The position numbers and the translations under genes are program-made. The notes beneath the pieces are model-generated. The model saw only the letters and a program-made list of their open reading frames with translations. It was not told the origin of the DNA and did no database searches. Shown here piece after piece: positions 1-13,528 of a DNA stretch of 60,000 bases. The stretch's first letter is position 1, and the number at the start of each line of letters is the position of its first letter. Source of the stretch: Hydractinia symbiolongicarpus (Eukaryota > Cnidaria > Hydrozoa > Anthoathecata > Hydractiniidae); NCBI RefSeq assembly GCF_029227915.1, contig NC_079886.1:16470501-16530500 (forward strand), read 5' to 3'.

Positions 1-24
1 GTACAATTTTTATAATTACTTTAG

Positions 25-1269
25 AAAAGCAGCACGAGGACTCATCATATTACTTATGTTATTGGGATTATTTTATGGGCTGAGCATTTATGGCACAGGT
101 TTATATGATTGGTGGCACTTGACACGCATAGTTTTGGTGACTACTCAGGTAAAGTATATGAATATTCTTTTGCTATTTGCGTACTCTGAACCTTTATTTA
201 ATAATTATTTAAATCCTTGTTCCAAGGATAGTTTGCCTTTGGCTGTTATCACGGATTCTGATAGCTAATTAGGTTTCCAAGTAGTGGAGAACTAGCTTAT
301 TGAGTCAAAAGTTTACGATCAATTTTTTTCACCCCTACTTATTTATTTTGTCACCTTCTCAAAACTACGTCACTTAAGGTCAACAAAGCTTGGGCCGATA
401 ACACAATCAGATAAGAACCCTCGATTGAAAGCTTGTAATAATCTGCTGTGGAGGAAAAGAACTGTTTCAGAACAAAGCATGCTAGTTATCATAAAACATG
501 TGACAAGAAAAAGAAGAAGGAGCTCTACTTGCTTCTTGAAGCAAAAAAAAATTCGAGGAGCACATATTTGTAAACTAATGAATTTCTTTATTTTCATAGG
601 GTCTCCTGATTTGTGGAAGTCAGGTGTTTATCAGCAAACAGGTGCAAAAAGCCTTGAAGCGAAGAGTGAATAGATTCCTGGTGAATAGGAAGGTATTAAG
701 GAAAAATAAACCTGATAAATTATGTTTGATAAAAACGTTCAAGTAGTTTTTACATTGAGTAACGTTGAATTTCTCGTTTTTAGATCTGCAAAAGCAAAGC
801 TCCTTGTCATAAAGGAGGACAAAGCGGTTCATTTAATGGCTACGACAATGCAAAACGAACATCCACAGCCTCTACACTAACATTGGTCAGTCTTTGCAAA
901 GGTGGTTGGAGAAAGAAGAAGAAAACAGAAGAAAAAAAGCGCAGAAGCGAGGATTTTAATTACATCCCAAATCCAGTGACCTCTACAAGCATTGCTAAGA
1001 GTGAGATAATGGCTGATGTAACATCAGCTGTGGAGGTCGAGGCGCAAATCATCAGCAGCCACCAAGCTGTGTACTTGCATGTGGTAGAAAGTGGCGTAAA
1101 TGAAGATGACAGGAAACATACAGATGTTCAAGCCGAAAAATGTCATGTTAACGAAGGGTTCGAGTTGGAAGAAAAAAACATCAATGAAGGCGATTATCAA
1201 AACACTAAAGTGTCGGATGAAGAAAATGTTGCAAAAAGTGAAAATGGTGGACCACCCGACGGAGTTTGA
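25..1269 (+). CDS. Class B (secretin-like) GPCR, 3' part only (TM6 to C-tail)
   Basis: Only the last three exons lie in the window: 25-148, 600-692 and 784-1269 (stop at 1267-1269). The first encodes a TM6-like segment (KAARGLIILLMLLG...) and an extracellular loop with WW. The second encodes the end of TM7 starting GLLICGSQVF. The third is a long hydrophilic C-tail of about 160 residues rich in Lys and Glu. Exon lengths 124 and 93 bp and their phases equal exactly those of exons 11 and 12 of the complete paralogue at 5015-13308, so this is the upstream member of a tandem pair. The tail is much longer than the paralogue's and has KKKKTEEKKRR followed by an acidic region. Class B receptors signal at the plasma membrane through G proteins; the ligand cannot be inferred. 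The extracellular HRM domain lies outside the window. Confidence 0.8.
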
Positions 1270-1426
1270 ATGACGATCTATACGAAACAAAACAGACATA
1301 GTTGGTCCATAAGAAAAATAATATGGTACAATTTGAACGTTAAAAGCTGGTATATATCTGTAAATTATTGCGAAGAATGAATATTTATACTCAAATTGAA
1401 AACATTTGTTGCGAAATGCAACTTTG

Positions 1427-1432
1427 AATAAA
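1427..1432 (+). terminator. Polyadenylation signal AATAAA of the upstream class B GPCR
   Basis: AATAAA lies 158 bp after the stop codon of the partial receptor gene and just before a MITE, giving a plausible short 3' UTR. Confidence 0.55.
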
Positions 1433-1459
1433 TGTATTATTCTTTGTCAAAAAACTATA

Positions 1460-2001
1460 CAGTAGACGTCCGTTAATTCGAACACGCAAGGAACTAAATT
1501 ATTTGTTCGAATTAACGAATGTTCGGATAATCGGAAGTTCAGAAAAAACAAGAATTTTAATAAACGCTTAAAGGTTTTATGCTAATATAAGTTTATTACG
1601 ACTTTACTACAACTTTTATAAAAATCTTTTACCGTTGTTTGCTTGGTGATGGGCAAGACCTCTAAATTCCTTGTAAACTTCATTTTATTGGAAATGCCAA
1701 TTTAATTGATAAATTGAAAGAAATTTTGCCACCAGTGATGCAATGAAAAAAATTAAAACCTTTTTTCTTATTTTCCCATAGGATTTTATTTATCCAGACA
1801 CAAAATTTCGAATTAACGAGCATAATGCAGCCTTGGGACTAAAAAATTGTTCGAATTAGCGATATGTTCGAATTAGTGGAGTTCGAATTAAGGAGCTCAA
1901 AATATAAGACTTTATTAAACCAAACACAAGGGACTTGGCAATTTGTTCGAAATAACAGAAAGTCCGAATTAAGTGGCATTCGAATTAATGAACGTCTACT
2001 G
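1460..2001. mobile_element. pogo/Tigger-like MITE (non-autonomous)
   Basis: The ends are inverted: the left begins CAGTAGACGTCCGTTAATTC and the right ends with the near reverse complement GAATTAATGAACGTCTACTG. Each end is flanked by TA, the expected target duplication of Tc1/mariner-pogo elements. The interior repeats TTCGAATTA-type motifs in both orientations and has no coding capacity. Its CAGT(A/G)GAC start resembles that of the MITE at 44810-45292. Confidence 0.75.
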
Positions 2002-5000
2002 TAATGTCATTATCATGTGATATTGTGTTTTTTTTGAATAACAATGGTATATCGATCTGAACTGATTTAAACTGAATAAGATGCAATGTTAATTTTTAAT
2101 TCAAACAGCGATTCTGGTTCTGTGGACATGCCAAAAAACCTTCAATAACGTGAACGTCCAAAGTCTATGAAAATACTATTAATTCCCATTAAAAAAAAAC
2201 CTTTCAAACAAATTTTCTTTATAAGCGCAAGACATGATTTTTAAGATGTTATATTTTTGTTTCAGTTAAATAAAAAACTTTGGGTAAGTTGAAATTTGGT
2301 AATTTTGTCCATAAATCTGTCAAAAATCAAATGTTACTATAACTTGAACACTCCATAAATCGAATTATTTTTTAGCCTCTTGGAGTTTCGAGTTTCGGAA
2401 GTATACTGCATTGAGAGCACCTTCTCGCACAATATTGAGCAAACAGGCTACTAAGTGTTTCTGTGTCTCTATGTATTTCAGATATTACCAACCGCAACAT
2501 GATAAATCTCTACTTTTGGGCCGATCTGTCTACCGAAGAGAGGTTGATTCCGCGCATGGAGACAGCGTGTTTAACTAACGATGAAATTTAAATGGAGAAA
2601 ATTATCTCACAATATATATACATTCATTTAGTATAAATGCTTAATAAATTACTTTTTAATTACGTAACAGTGAACACTTTTTATGATTTTTATCCATAAA
2701 TCTTAATCAGGGAGAATCTGTAAGATATGCGCTGTTAAATATGTTTTGTTTCTTGTGGAGTGGTGTAGGAGTAACATGCTTCCATAGTGAGAGTAATTTT
2801 GTCAATATTACAAATGATACGAGAGCTTATTAACCCCAAATAACCTTTTTTATATATAAGAAATCTCTCTAAACTTTGCTCAGTTCTGATACGTGTTAAT
2901 CCATGTTTTCGTACTCGACCTTGTATGTCGGTTATTAGCATCCTGGGTTTGCAACTGTTACATCATCAAAAAGTTAAAATCTCCCTTCACTTGCTTTCAT
3001 TCACAAGGTTCTAATTGTTTAATTGAAATTTGAAATAGACCGGTTTGAGATTTGAAATTGATTAGTTACGGATAAATAACATGGTGATCACTACTAAAAC
3101 GGCTTTACTATAGTAGTTTTTAGCTGTAGAACTGTCTCATGCCCTACATTGACTTGATTCCTTATTCTGATTGTTGCAACACACCATCACCAAACATATG
3201 TCACTAGACAGTAACAGAATTATTTTCAAACTGACTTGAGAAGCAGGCAAGATACAAAAGCAGGATTGAAAAGAGAAAGTTGTTCACGTTGAACATTTAA
3301 GTTTACTCTGCAAACAGATCGGCCAAAACGCTGTGATTTGGTGTTTACATCCACGACAGAACAAAATCATGACTGATAGTGGGTTTTCAATACAGGCATA
3401 TTCTGCTCTTAGGCGTCACGTTGAACAGGCCGAAAAACAAAAAAGATTGTGACCAGTTCTTAGAGAAAGGTTTATGTATGAAAATATATATGACGTTTTA
3501 TTAGCAGCTTTCGAGATTGGTCGCTTTTGAATACAGGTTGGCCAGCGGTTTTAGTTTCTCGAAGTCAACGTATATGACAACTATTTTCTTTTAAAGCTCT
3601 GTGGCTCTTAAACGTACAATCTTTTTGAAAATTTTCATTATTTAAAATCGAATTTAACAATTTAAGAATTACAAAACTAGAATGACAACACAACCCACTT
3701 GCACCAAATAAACAGCTTTTTTGGAGTAATTGTGGGTAGCTACATATTTTTGAAAAGAAAAACTCTGCTGGCTTTACTTCAATTCCATGGCTTTTGCATA
3801 TGTGCATTTATTGTGTACTAGATTTTACTGTATTTCTACTGTGTAACAGCTTTTTCTTACTGACCTAAACAATCATATGTTTTCATTTTACAGTAGTACT
3901 TAAATATATCTTCATTGATAAGTGGTAGGTCGATTTTCATTTTCTATAAACCACCTACTTGTAGGATCTAAGCTACAATTAAACCTGTCATTTTATTTGC
4001 TTTGTCTTCGAGGCGTTTTACTAGACGAGGTTATTGCATAAACTTTCTATTTTTTTATCTGAAGTTCTTAAACATATTCAACAGAAATGGGCATCTATAT
4101 CTGTTTTATTATGTGCATCGACTGGTTCTTAAGAAAGAAGAAGACAACAGGAATTTATGTGGACTTTCTCACAACTTTTTTAACGCAATTCAACTTTTGT
4201 TTTCAAAAAAAAAATGCGTTTTTAGACTTACTAAACTCTCGCCTCAAAGTTTAAAAGAAAAGAAATAACGCTTTGACGATTTGAACGATCGAAATAAACA
4301 TAAAATTGTTTACTTCCATTCCGTAATGCGGGTGGAATATCATAGCATATTCAATATGTAACTTTGTCTACGGGTATATAATAATAGTTTAACAAAAACT
4401 CAATAATAACAGAAATGTTCCTGTAGCAAAAAAATCAAGATATCTTCTAAATTATCAAGGTTTATTCCAAACGTTGAAGTTTTATGATCGGTTACAGTAA
4501 ACATTGTGTTAAATCGGATTAGGTTAAGATAAATGTGATGAATATATTTTACAATAACAATGCTAATCAAGAGAATATACTTCTTTCTAATTGGACATTA
4601 TCCCGGAAGTCATTAACTCTGATATAACAGCATGTTATTTAGAAAGATGTGATAAACATATTATGTTTAATGTTTTTATTTTACTTTAAAATTTAAATTT
4701 ATTCTTCTTTTTATGGTATAGCAGATTTATTAGGGATCTTCAATTTAAATTTTAGGTTTTGTTTAATTATTTAGTAAAATGCTGGTAGTTGGTAAAGAAA
4801 CAATAGGAATTTCGTAGTGAGGAATTGAAAAGGAACATGGTAACAATATAAATTGCAACAAATGCAACAATAACAATGATAAAAGGAATGCTGTTATTTT
4901 CCAGTAATGGCATAGCGGAAATCATTATTTTTTTTTTAAATTAACATCCTATTATGAAATAAAAAAATCATTGTACAGGCGACATGTTGAATTGACTTGT

Positions 5001-5014
5001 TAAAAAGTAACAAG
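2002..5014. other. Intergenic spacer between the tandem class B GPCRs
   Basis: About 3 kb of AT-rich sequence. Open frames here are short, lack flanking splice signals and show no recognisable protein. I see no RNA gene. It probably holds the promoter of the following receptor, but no convincing core element stands out. Confidence 0.5.
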
Positions 5015-8000
5015 ATGTCAAAGGTGAAGTTTGTCATTGGATGCTTCATCCTGCTTGTGAGTTGATATTATCAATTTAATTCAAAACTTTACATTCTATC
5101 CATATTTTACAATGCATTTATTTAAAAAAAATTTATAGCTAGTTGGGTGCGTTTTGAAATCATAAGGTTGGTTCATTCCAATAAGTAGATATGTTTAGCA
5201 AGTGGCTTTACCACAGATACGGTTCATTTATGTTACACCGAGGACGTTAAGTAGGTACTGGTAACTTATACCTAAAGTATACATTCAGAACACAGAAGCT
5301 GCATTGATAACAATGCTTCGAAATCGAAGTGGCTAACATGAAAAAAAACACGACTTGATACAAACATACATAGTAACGCTCAGCCAGCGGGTGCAAGCAA
5401 CTTTAATAACTATCCTATCAGGGACTGGAAGAGAAATAGACAGTCTTCCATGTCTAAAAGTTGTGTTAATTTAAACGAGTATGTAGCCAATTTTCATCAG
5501 GGTTGTCAGGAGCACTACCAATTGGATAATTTATGAGGCTATTTTACTTGATAAAAGCTTTATCCTTTCCAATTGACGCTGTTTTGTAATGACAGTTAAC
5601 AGGCACAATTACGAAGAGAAGATTTAGTTAATCTTTCCCCGCAGGAAATTGCGTACTTTTCTTACGTATTGCCATGTTTTCGAAAGTCTTGGCAAATATT
5701 ATAAACAGTTGATAATGGCATATTACTTTATAATTTTTTGAAATAAATGTCCTACACTTAAGATTTAAGGTACGTTTTTCTTGTAGCAATCAGCTCCATA
5801 AGAGAAATGTGCTAATTCATTGGGAAGAGAAATAAAAAAGACAGATCGGTATTAGGCCTATTTATACACTAGCATATCAGATGATTCAAATTCCTGTTAT
5901 GTAATAAACCTTCGTACTCTACCGAGAAACAAGTGCAATTTTATTTATTTTTTTATTTATTCAGGACAAATGGCATATATTAATTGGATCAATTAAATAA
6001 ATTAGGAAGAACGACAAAAGAGGTTAAACCAAATTTAAAAAGTCATCTCCATTAAAACTTAGTATACAGTCCAGGAATGCAATTTGTGTTGCCTTGAAGT
6101 ATATTTAACCGATTTTTCTTAACCTTGTTAGAGAAAAAATGGGAACATTTCATTCTGATCAGTGATTTTATTCTTCAACCTATTTTTCAGCTTAGCCTCT
6201 TTGTTTTTTAAATTAATTCGCAACAATTAACTTCTTCAGGATATCTATAAAAAACCTGAAATAAAACAACAAAAGTGATTTAACAAACAAAAGGTTAAAT
6301 CAACATAACCATTACATTTATATCACTTTGAAAAAAAGTGGGATTAGTTATCTTTACACATAAATATTGTTTCCTTCTAATTGCTTAAATGACGAAACGG
6401 TGTAAGTACTGCCCCCGTATTTGATATCATTCCGATACATTTCGAAGAATTTAGTGTATGACAAAGAGGCCGCCAAAAAAGATTGGGTATACTACATTGA
6501 TACTACATTCAGTATGAAGAATGTGTCTTTTTTTACCTCTATCTCCGTTTTTTAAAAGTTTAGCTTAGAGCTTTTTAATGGTAAAATAAATTACGTTCTT
6601 CAAAATATCCTCAGACCTGTGTATGGCTGGGTACACATTTGAGCTGAGTTGTTTCAAAAATTGAGGGAGGATCTCAATGTTGCTGTTAATGTTGTAGCGG
6701 TTTCTTCTAATGTGGCAATATGTTATAGTTGGATTTTCTTCAATTTGTTAATTTTTCTACTAGCCAAATTTCTTTTTTTGCTTCAGTTAAGGAGATTTTC
6801 ACGAAGTGAATTAGACGGCGAACTCACCGGCGAATATATGTGATATATTTGTTCGCTTCGATGAAGACAGACACAATTTCTACTTTTTTGTGTCGAATTA
6901 TTCCGCTGCAAACTTTTTACTAATCAGAACGCAATCTTCAGTGTTTATTCTTAGAGCAACTCGTTACTGGAAAGAATTCAAAATAACTGCCTTGTTATTG
7001 ATACCCAAAAGCGTGTTTACATTCAGTATTTTAAATTCGTAGAAATCAAAAATCATATTTCGCAGCTAATTCGCCGCTGAATTCGTCATTTACAATTCCT
7101 TTCGTGAAAATTCCCTCTATATTTTTTTCTTTTAGATCTCAGTTCCTGTGCATAGTTTGGATAGACAAAACATTATTCAAGAAGTTTCAAAACTTATTAA
7201 TACATTTAAAGCAAGATGTTTATCTCAGTACAATGTGCTAGACGAAGGTAATACCAAGCTAATACAGAATGTATCCTCATACATTCTTAATATAAACATA
7301 CATAAAAGAATTTTCTTTTCTTACCAATGACCAATGAACATTCCCTTTTACTTCAGGAAGTTGTAAAAGAGATTTTGACCGGTTTTGGGGATGTTGGAGA
7401 TCGACCCCACGCAACACCACCGCTATGATGCGTTGCAGCTCGTATTTTTTCTATACCGACGGTAAGAAGTGAAATAAATCTATATTATAATACCGTATAC
7501 GTCTGTCATGCAAGATGGTATTGCAAGTAGCGGGAAGCACGCAATGCGGTATGAAAAGGACAGACGTACCTTTGGATTTTTGCACGGGCCATCCACTAGT
7601 ACAAACAAATTTTTAAACACAGAGATTTATGTAACAGACTGGGTATCTTTATAAAATATTCGTATTTAAGAAGGTAATCATTTTCCTGTTTACATTGTAA
7701 ATATATGTTATATATATTTACAGCATTCGTCACAAGAAAATGTAATGAAACTGGACATTGGGAAGATGTCAACCAAAGAGACTGTGTTTTCCTATCTTAT
7801 GCAGATTCGAAAAAACGTAGAGCGGCTTTGCTTTTAAACGAAACTACAATTACAAGTGAAGTAAGTGTTTTTCGTTGATGGAACAAGAAACCTTTCTGGC
7901 TTAAAGGACTTTCATATCATAAATATTTCCTTGGTTAGCGCAAAAATGTTTCAGCATGAATATACATACATTTTGTTCACATGGCATGGGAGAGAAACTT

Positions 8001-11000
8001 TTCCTCACGTGAGAAATACTGTGTGACAAGCGTCTATTGTTTTTGACGATAAAGTATATTGTTCGGTTTTTTAATAATTAGAAATCATACAAGTGGACAT
8101 AAATTTATGTCACATACCTAGGAATTAATCATATGAAAAAAACATTTACCCGCTTACCGACGTCTCGATCATGCCCTCTCAAGAATTCGGTAGGCGGGTA
8201 AATGTTTTTTTATATGGACGCTATTAAATTTTTGTTAACAAACTAAGATCTCGAATTTTAATTATGTTGAAACATTATGCTGGTTCCCCAGGAAATACTT
8301 TCCATACGAACAGACCCTAACAATGCTTATTTAGATCATGTTAACATAACATTGAAATATAGTTTTATCTCTCACGCACAAATGTAATTATATGATTTTT
8401 TGGTGTTGTAGGACCTTGAAGAACAAGAAGACGACACCAAATTTCGAAAGTTGATTAGAACGACACTTTTATCTGCTCGATATGTCGATATATCAGTCTG
8501 CTTTATAAGCTTAGTGTTCATATTTGCACTGATGTAAGTACTTCTTCCAACAAAAATTTGCGCTGCATTCAGTACAATTTGTTTTTTATGCTACGATTAA
8601 ATTCAAATTTACTTTACTAAATTAAGGTTCAACTAACCCACCCGCAAAACACATTCTCCAAACTTATGATGTTATACATTTATAATCTGAAAGCACCAAG
8701 TATTTATCAATTACTAATTTCTATGATAAGGTAATTTTGTATCCTCCTTAGACCGCTGAATAACAATAGGTTCCTGCTGCATAGATTCCTGGTATTGGGT
8801 TTTTTTCTGCTCGATGCCGTTCACATAGCACTGATACATTCAACGGATTACACAAAGGTAGGAATAGACGACAGATTGCTGTTGTTAAAAGATAAAGGTT
8901 GAACATTGCTGACTAAGTTCTTAAGAACTCTTTAGGAGTAGCTTAGGCAAACTTCACTCTAGGCATTCATTCGCCAAAATTAAGTCCACGCCGAGTAGTC
9001 TCATCTTAATAAGGTAATAAATATTGCATTCTCTGATAAGTTCAACCAGCAGTTGTTAACAGCAGTGTCGATTATAATACATACTAGATTTCATCTTTAT
9101 TCGATCATTTTAATTTTAATACTGCAGAAAAAAATATTAGATTTTGTTAACATATCTTCAGATTACAATTTTGACAACTATGAATATAAAACAATGTTCA
9201 AACCAGAGTTTGGCTTATAAGTTGGAACCTCCAATCACCTCAAGCTAAATCTTAGCTAAACAAACTAATGTGATTTTTTTTCTGTAAAAAGTTCCACCCC
9301 TGGACCGAATAGGGTTAACGCTACAGAAGTACGATATAACGATGCGGAAAATACGTACGCCGGACAAAAATCTAAGTATCGGAAAACCCGTGGATTCTTC
9401 GGCGGGCTAACGACTAGTCATTTATTACTCTGCAAAAGATTCGCGAATACATTTGTCAGTTTCATTGTTGTTGTTTTTTAGGCGACCTGTTCAGTGCTTG
9501 ATCTTTTCGCGCATTATTTTTTCTTGGTTACCGTTTTCATGATGTTTTGTGAAGGATTTTACCAGTTTCGCCAATTTTACTTTGTGTTCGTTACAAATCA
9601 CAGAGTCTGGACCTATGTCATATTTGCTTACGGTATGATTTCTGTTTCCGTAAAATTTCTTTACATATTGGTGTTACATTTTGCAATGTATTAGAAGGGC
9701 AAAAGTGTGTTCAACTTAAAAAACTGACAACAGCGTAAAAATATAAGCAATCAGTTCACAATCAACCAAGTGTTGAAGCAACCTTTTATTGTACTCAGGT
9801 TAAGAATGTTTTAATTCAGTTACTCAAAACTTGAAGATTGCTATTTTAAGAAGAAATCGTTAGACCAACCCTTGATTCTTCTTTTTCTTCCAGCTTTGAC
9901 TATGTTGTGAAACAGTATATATTAGTTGTCGATAAAACCATTTATTTTGCTTTTTAAAATCGAGTGCAGCTTTACTATTACCTAACACAGTGCGCGAATT
10001 AGAGATGTTTTGCATTAACTTTAAGTAAGTTTAGAAATATGGTTAGTGTAGCATTTAGTATTTAATATTTCGATTTGAAGAAATATTTCTTTCGTGTTTT
10101 AGTATTTCCGGCTGTAATTACTTGGGGTATCTACACACCTGTTATGATATATAAATCACCACGAGGGAAGATCCAAGAAATGTAAGTCAACTGTCAATTT
10201 TTTTCAAAAAGCACTTAAGAAGGAGGCAAAATGTTTACAAAATATATTATCAAGCTACGTTTTTTTCATAAAAAACATCTGGGATGCGAAAAAAGAACAA
10301 ATTACTGATTCTTCTAAACATATCTAGTGCCAGTGCTCATTATGTCAAGGTTTAATCTCTTACAATAATACGGAGAGTGTGTTTGTCCGTGACAGGCAAA
10401 GTGGATGTGTTCATTTTCCTTTCATGTTGCCAAAAAATGCATGTCTAATATGTTAAGTTTCCTGACGTTACGGCGCGACGTCAATAACACTACTTTAACG
10501 TGAATATCCTTCTATATTAAACTAATGAAGCCATTACAGTGCACCTAAAATTGTAAGGCTAAATAACTTGGAAACGAGGTCAATGATTTTTCACCGCGTG
10601 GATAACTAGGGACCACCTAGGACCAATTTAGGTAAGTTTCCCAAACCTGGGTCACCAAATTCGTTTCGGAATGGACGAATTGACGACGTCACCAAAAAAA
10701 ATTCAAACCTTAATATCTCCGCAACCGTTTGTAAAAAGTAAACAGTCCTATACATTTTCTTGATCAACGTTTCAAGATCTATACGATGAAGGCAACAGGT
10801 ATACAAATTGCTAAAAAGACGTCAGCAAAATTTTTAAACCCTTATATCTCATTAACCGCTCATCAAAAGCACTTGATCATATACATTTTCTTGATCAGCG
10901 TTTCAAGATCTACAAAATGAAGGCAACGGGTATACAAATTTCGAAGGAAAAATTTTTGGTACTCTCATAAGGGACTTTGCTGACAAGTCAAAAAAAATTT

Positions 11001-13308
11001 GTGTTTTGGCGGGTCATTGCTGACGTCAGGAAAATTTTTAAAAACTTATATTTCATTAACGGTTCATCAAAAGCACATCACCATATACATTTTCTTGATC
11101 AGCAGTTTAAGCTATATACAATAGAGGCAACGTAAAAACAAGGTTCTATTTTTTATTTTTTAAATGACACTTTCTATTTTTTCAAATGACGCTTCTTTTT
11201 CATTTTTACCTGCCTCAGTGGACTTTTCCCGGGCTTTATCAACTAGTTTATAAAATAATACGAAGAGTGTGTCCGCCTGTCTGTGACGGGCAAAGTGGAT
11301 TATATTTTAAAAAATGTTCCGCATGTCATAAAAGTTTTGTTTACGTTTTTAACTGGCTTTAACAAATCACGCGATAAAATAAAGTGATTTCATTAGCTCA
11401 CGGGAAAGTCACTGGAAATTAAACATTGTTATTGTTGTTGTTGTTGACGTTGCTTGAAATGTTTTATTTGCAGTCTGTTAAATGAAATTAACAAACCTTT
11501 TGTGATATGAAGCAACATAAACTTTAAAAAATTTGTAAGTAGATTTTTGCACGGGTTTAAATAACTAGTATTATATTAATGTCTATATGGATGCATATTG
11601 AGTCTGCATGTTTTTATCACATCATACTTTCTGTTCCAGTTGTTTCTCACAGAGTGAAGGAAATCCGTACATTTATATCATTGTTGTACCAGTGATGTTT
11701 CTATTGCTGGTAATATTAATTTTTTTATGCTCTTCATTGTTATTTTTGCGTTATCGTAGATGGTTTCCTTGTTTTGAGTTTCCTTTTATTATCTTTAGGT
11801 AAATATGACAATTACAGTTTATCTGATGGTATTGATAGTGTCAAAATTAAAGACGGAAAAATCATCAGATTTGATCAAAGTTAAGTGAGTGATTACTCTG
11901 TTGTAGACTATACAACTTCTCGTTATCTCTTGTGTGCTGGGGATGCAACGAAAAGGTCAAGGGAAAATACAATTTCTAATAACTTGATTTATTCCTATAA
12001 GATATAAATAAGATTTCTTTCAACATTCGAATTTGGCAATTTAAATTCAATTAAACTGGATAGAGTACTGCCCACTTATGTTTGCTGAAGAACATCTTAT
12101 CTTAAGATGTTCAGTAAATTTGTTATGCTTTGACTACTTTAGGAAAACAACGCGTAGTTTGTTAGTGTTGCTAATTCTTCTTGGTTTTGGATACGCAGTA
12201 ACAATTTTTGGACCTGATGAACAACGATGGTGGCTAGTAACAAGAGCTATTATCCAACCAACTCAAGTATGTCTTTGGCCATGACTTACTATCGACTTCT
12301 CCCCTCATGTTTTCTTTTTCATTCAAACTGAACATGTATTAACAACTGGTAGTGCCGTACCACCCGACAACAAGTTATATAGCTAACCTCAAAATTTTAA
12401 ATTTAACAATTACAATAAATAGTATCCCCTTTTCGACAGATATTTGCACGGTAAATAAACTAAACATTCCAGGTTAAAAATGTTATCAAAAATTGATTTT
12501 ATTGCGCGTAGCTGCAAAATTTTATCAAAATATAAGCGCTGGAGGCGTATGCCGCAGTGCGGCATTGTTGAAGAAAATTCTATGTTTTCGAATTTTGGCA
12601 ATTAGGTAACAGATAATCTAGGAATTTTGTTTGTCAACACTTTAAAAAATTAATGCCGTCACTTTTTTAAATGTCGATTTTAGTTGGATTAGAAAATAAT
12701 TTTAGAAAACTCTCAATTTATTATAGGGTATACTAATTTGTATCACGCAAGTGTTCAACAGTCACCACCTCACCAACGCATTGAAGTTGAAACTGAAAAA
12801 AATTGATTCAATAAATCAAGTATGTATTAATTTTGATCATTGCAAAACAGACCGTAGTTTGTAGAAAAGTTTTACAAAATGGACTCTTGGTCACCTAAAA
12901 GCAAAGGGAAGTATCAAAATTGTTTGGTGGGAGAGGGGAGGGGGACAAATACCCTTGGCCTAAAATAATTCTTTATATGTTCCTATATTCCTATATCCTA
13001 TATGTTCCTATTATTTCTCTTATATAAACGTTTTACATGAAGCATGAATAGCAAAACGTTTTTATTAGGGCAACCAGGAAATAATTTTGTCACTATAAAT
13101 CATAAAATTTTGTACGTTTCAGATGAATAATATGACACAAGTACAGAGCGCAAATTTCTCCATTGCACCTAAAAAATACGACGCAAGTGAGAAGGATTCG
13201 AATACTTCAACCCTTGGTTTCTTTGGTTTGTTGAAAGGACACAAGAAGAATGTACAAGAGGAAAAGGAAAAATGTGAGCCGAAAAAAGATTTCAAATTTG
13301 TAGCATAG
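5015..13308 (+). CDS. Class B (secretin-like) GPCR with HRM domain, complete
   Basis: Thirteen exons join in frame to about 470 aa: 5015-5056, 7136-7247, 7357-7461, 7724-7860, 8412-8533, 8752-8857, 9482-9632, 10103-10181, 11640-11709, 11799-11884, 12143-12266, 12727-12819, 13123-13308. The ATG at 5015 opens a signal peptide (MSKVKFVIGCFILL). Exons 2-4 form a hormone-receptor (HRM) domain: CKRDFDRFWGCW, a further Cys in MMRCSSY, and RKCNETGHWEDVNQRDC. TM1 is in exon 5, TM2 in 6, TM3 with the conserved Cys (TCSVLDLF) in 7, TM4 in 8. Exon 9 carries the ECL2 Cys and VPVMF, exon 10 the VNM...SKLKTEK end of TM5, exon 11 TM6 and exon 12 TM7. The C-tail is Lys/Glu-rich. Length suits the family. The 89-bp intron between exons 9 and 10 is AT-rich and reads open, so it could be missed. 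Likely a peptide-hormone receptor at the plasma membrane; ligand unknown. Confidence 0.88.
8130..8216. repeat. Fold-back (hairpin) element in GPCR intron
   Basis: Arms of about 30 bp (8130-8160 and 8187-8216) are near-perfect reverse complements sharing AACATTTACCCGC.TACCGA, with a 26-bp spacer. It lies inside intron 4 of the class B GPCR. It looks like a very short MITE or a MITE solo hairpin; no target duplication was assigned. Confidence 0.6.
10362..11302. repeat. Complex repeat element inside GPCR intron 8
   Basis: Two direct copies of a roughly 50-bp unit (AATACG(G/A)AGAGTGTGT..., ending in GGCAAAGTGGAT) lie at about 10362-10412 and 11252-11302. Between them, a block containing CATTTTCTTGATCA(A/G)C and (T/C)ATCAAAAGCAC recurs three times (about 10680-10805, 10820-10935, 11025-11125) with divergence. 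No coding potential. The composition of a repeated core between direct flanks suggests an old, internally repetitive interspersed element. Confidence 0.5.
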
Positions 13309-13528
13309 CTGGTCCTTTCACGAAAACTCATAATGAGAGTCGACAGAAATTTAGAGTGAAGACAGCAGCATCAGAATTATTTACCTTTTGAAGATTTTTT
13401 GTAGAATTTAACCTCAATTTCTAAAACGGAAATATTATAAACCCTCTCAGAATAATCTGAGGTTCAAGAATATGGTACTGGTCTTTTGACTTTTTTTTGT
13501 ATAAAAAACTCAGTATTGCTCATATCTC

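Noticed and set aside
883-1299. Minus-strand gene at 1024-1299
   Set aside because: Antisense of the GPCR C-tail exon; hydrophobic low-complexity translation.
2735-4268. Several 60-90 aa frames in the spacer
   Set aside because: AT-rich translations without start context, splice partners or recognisable domains.
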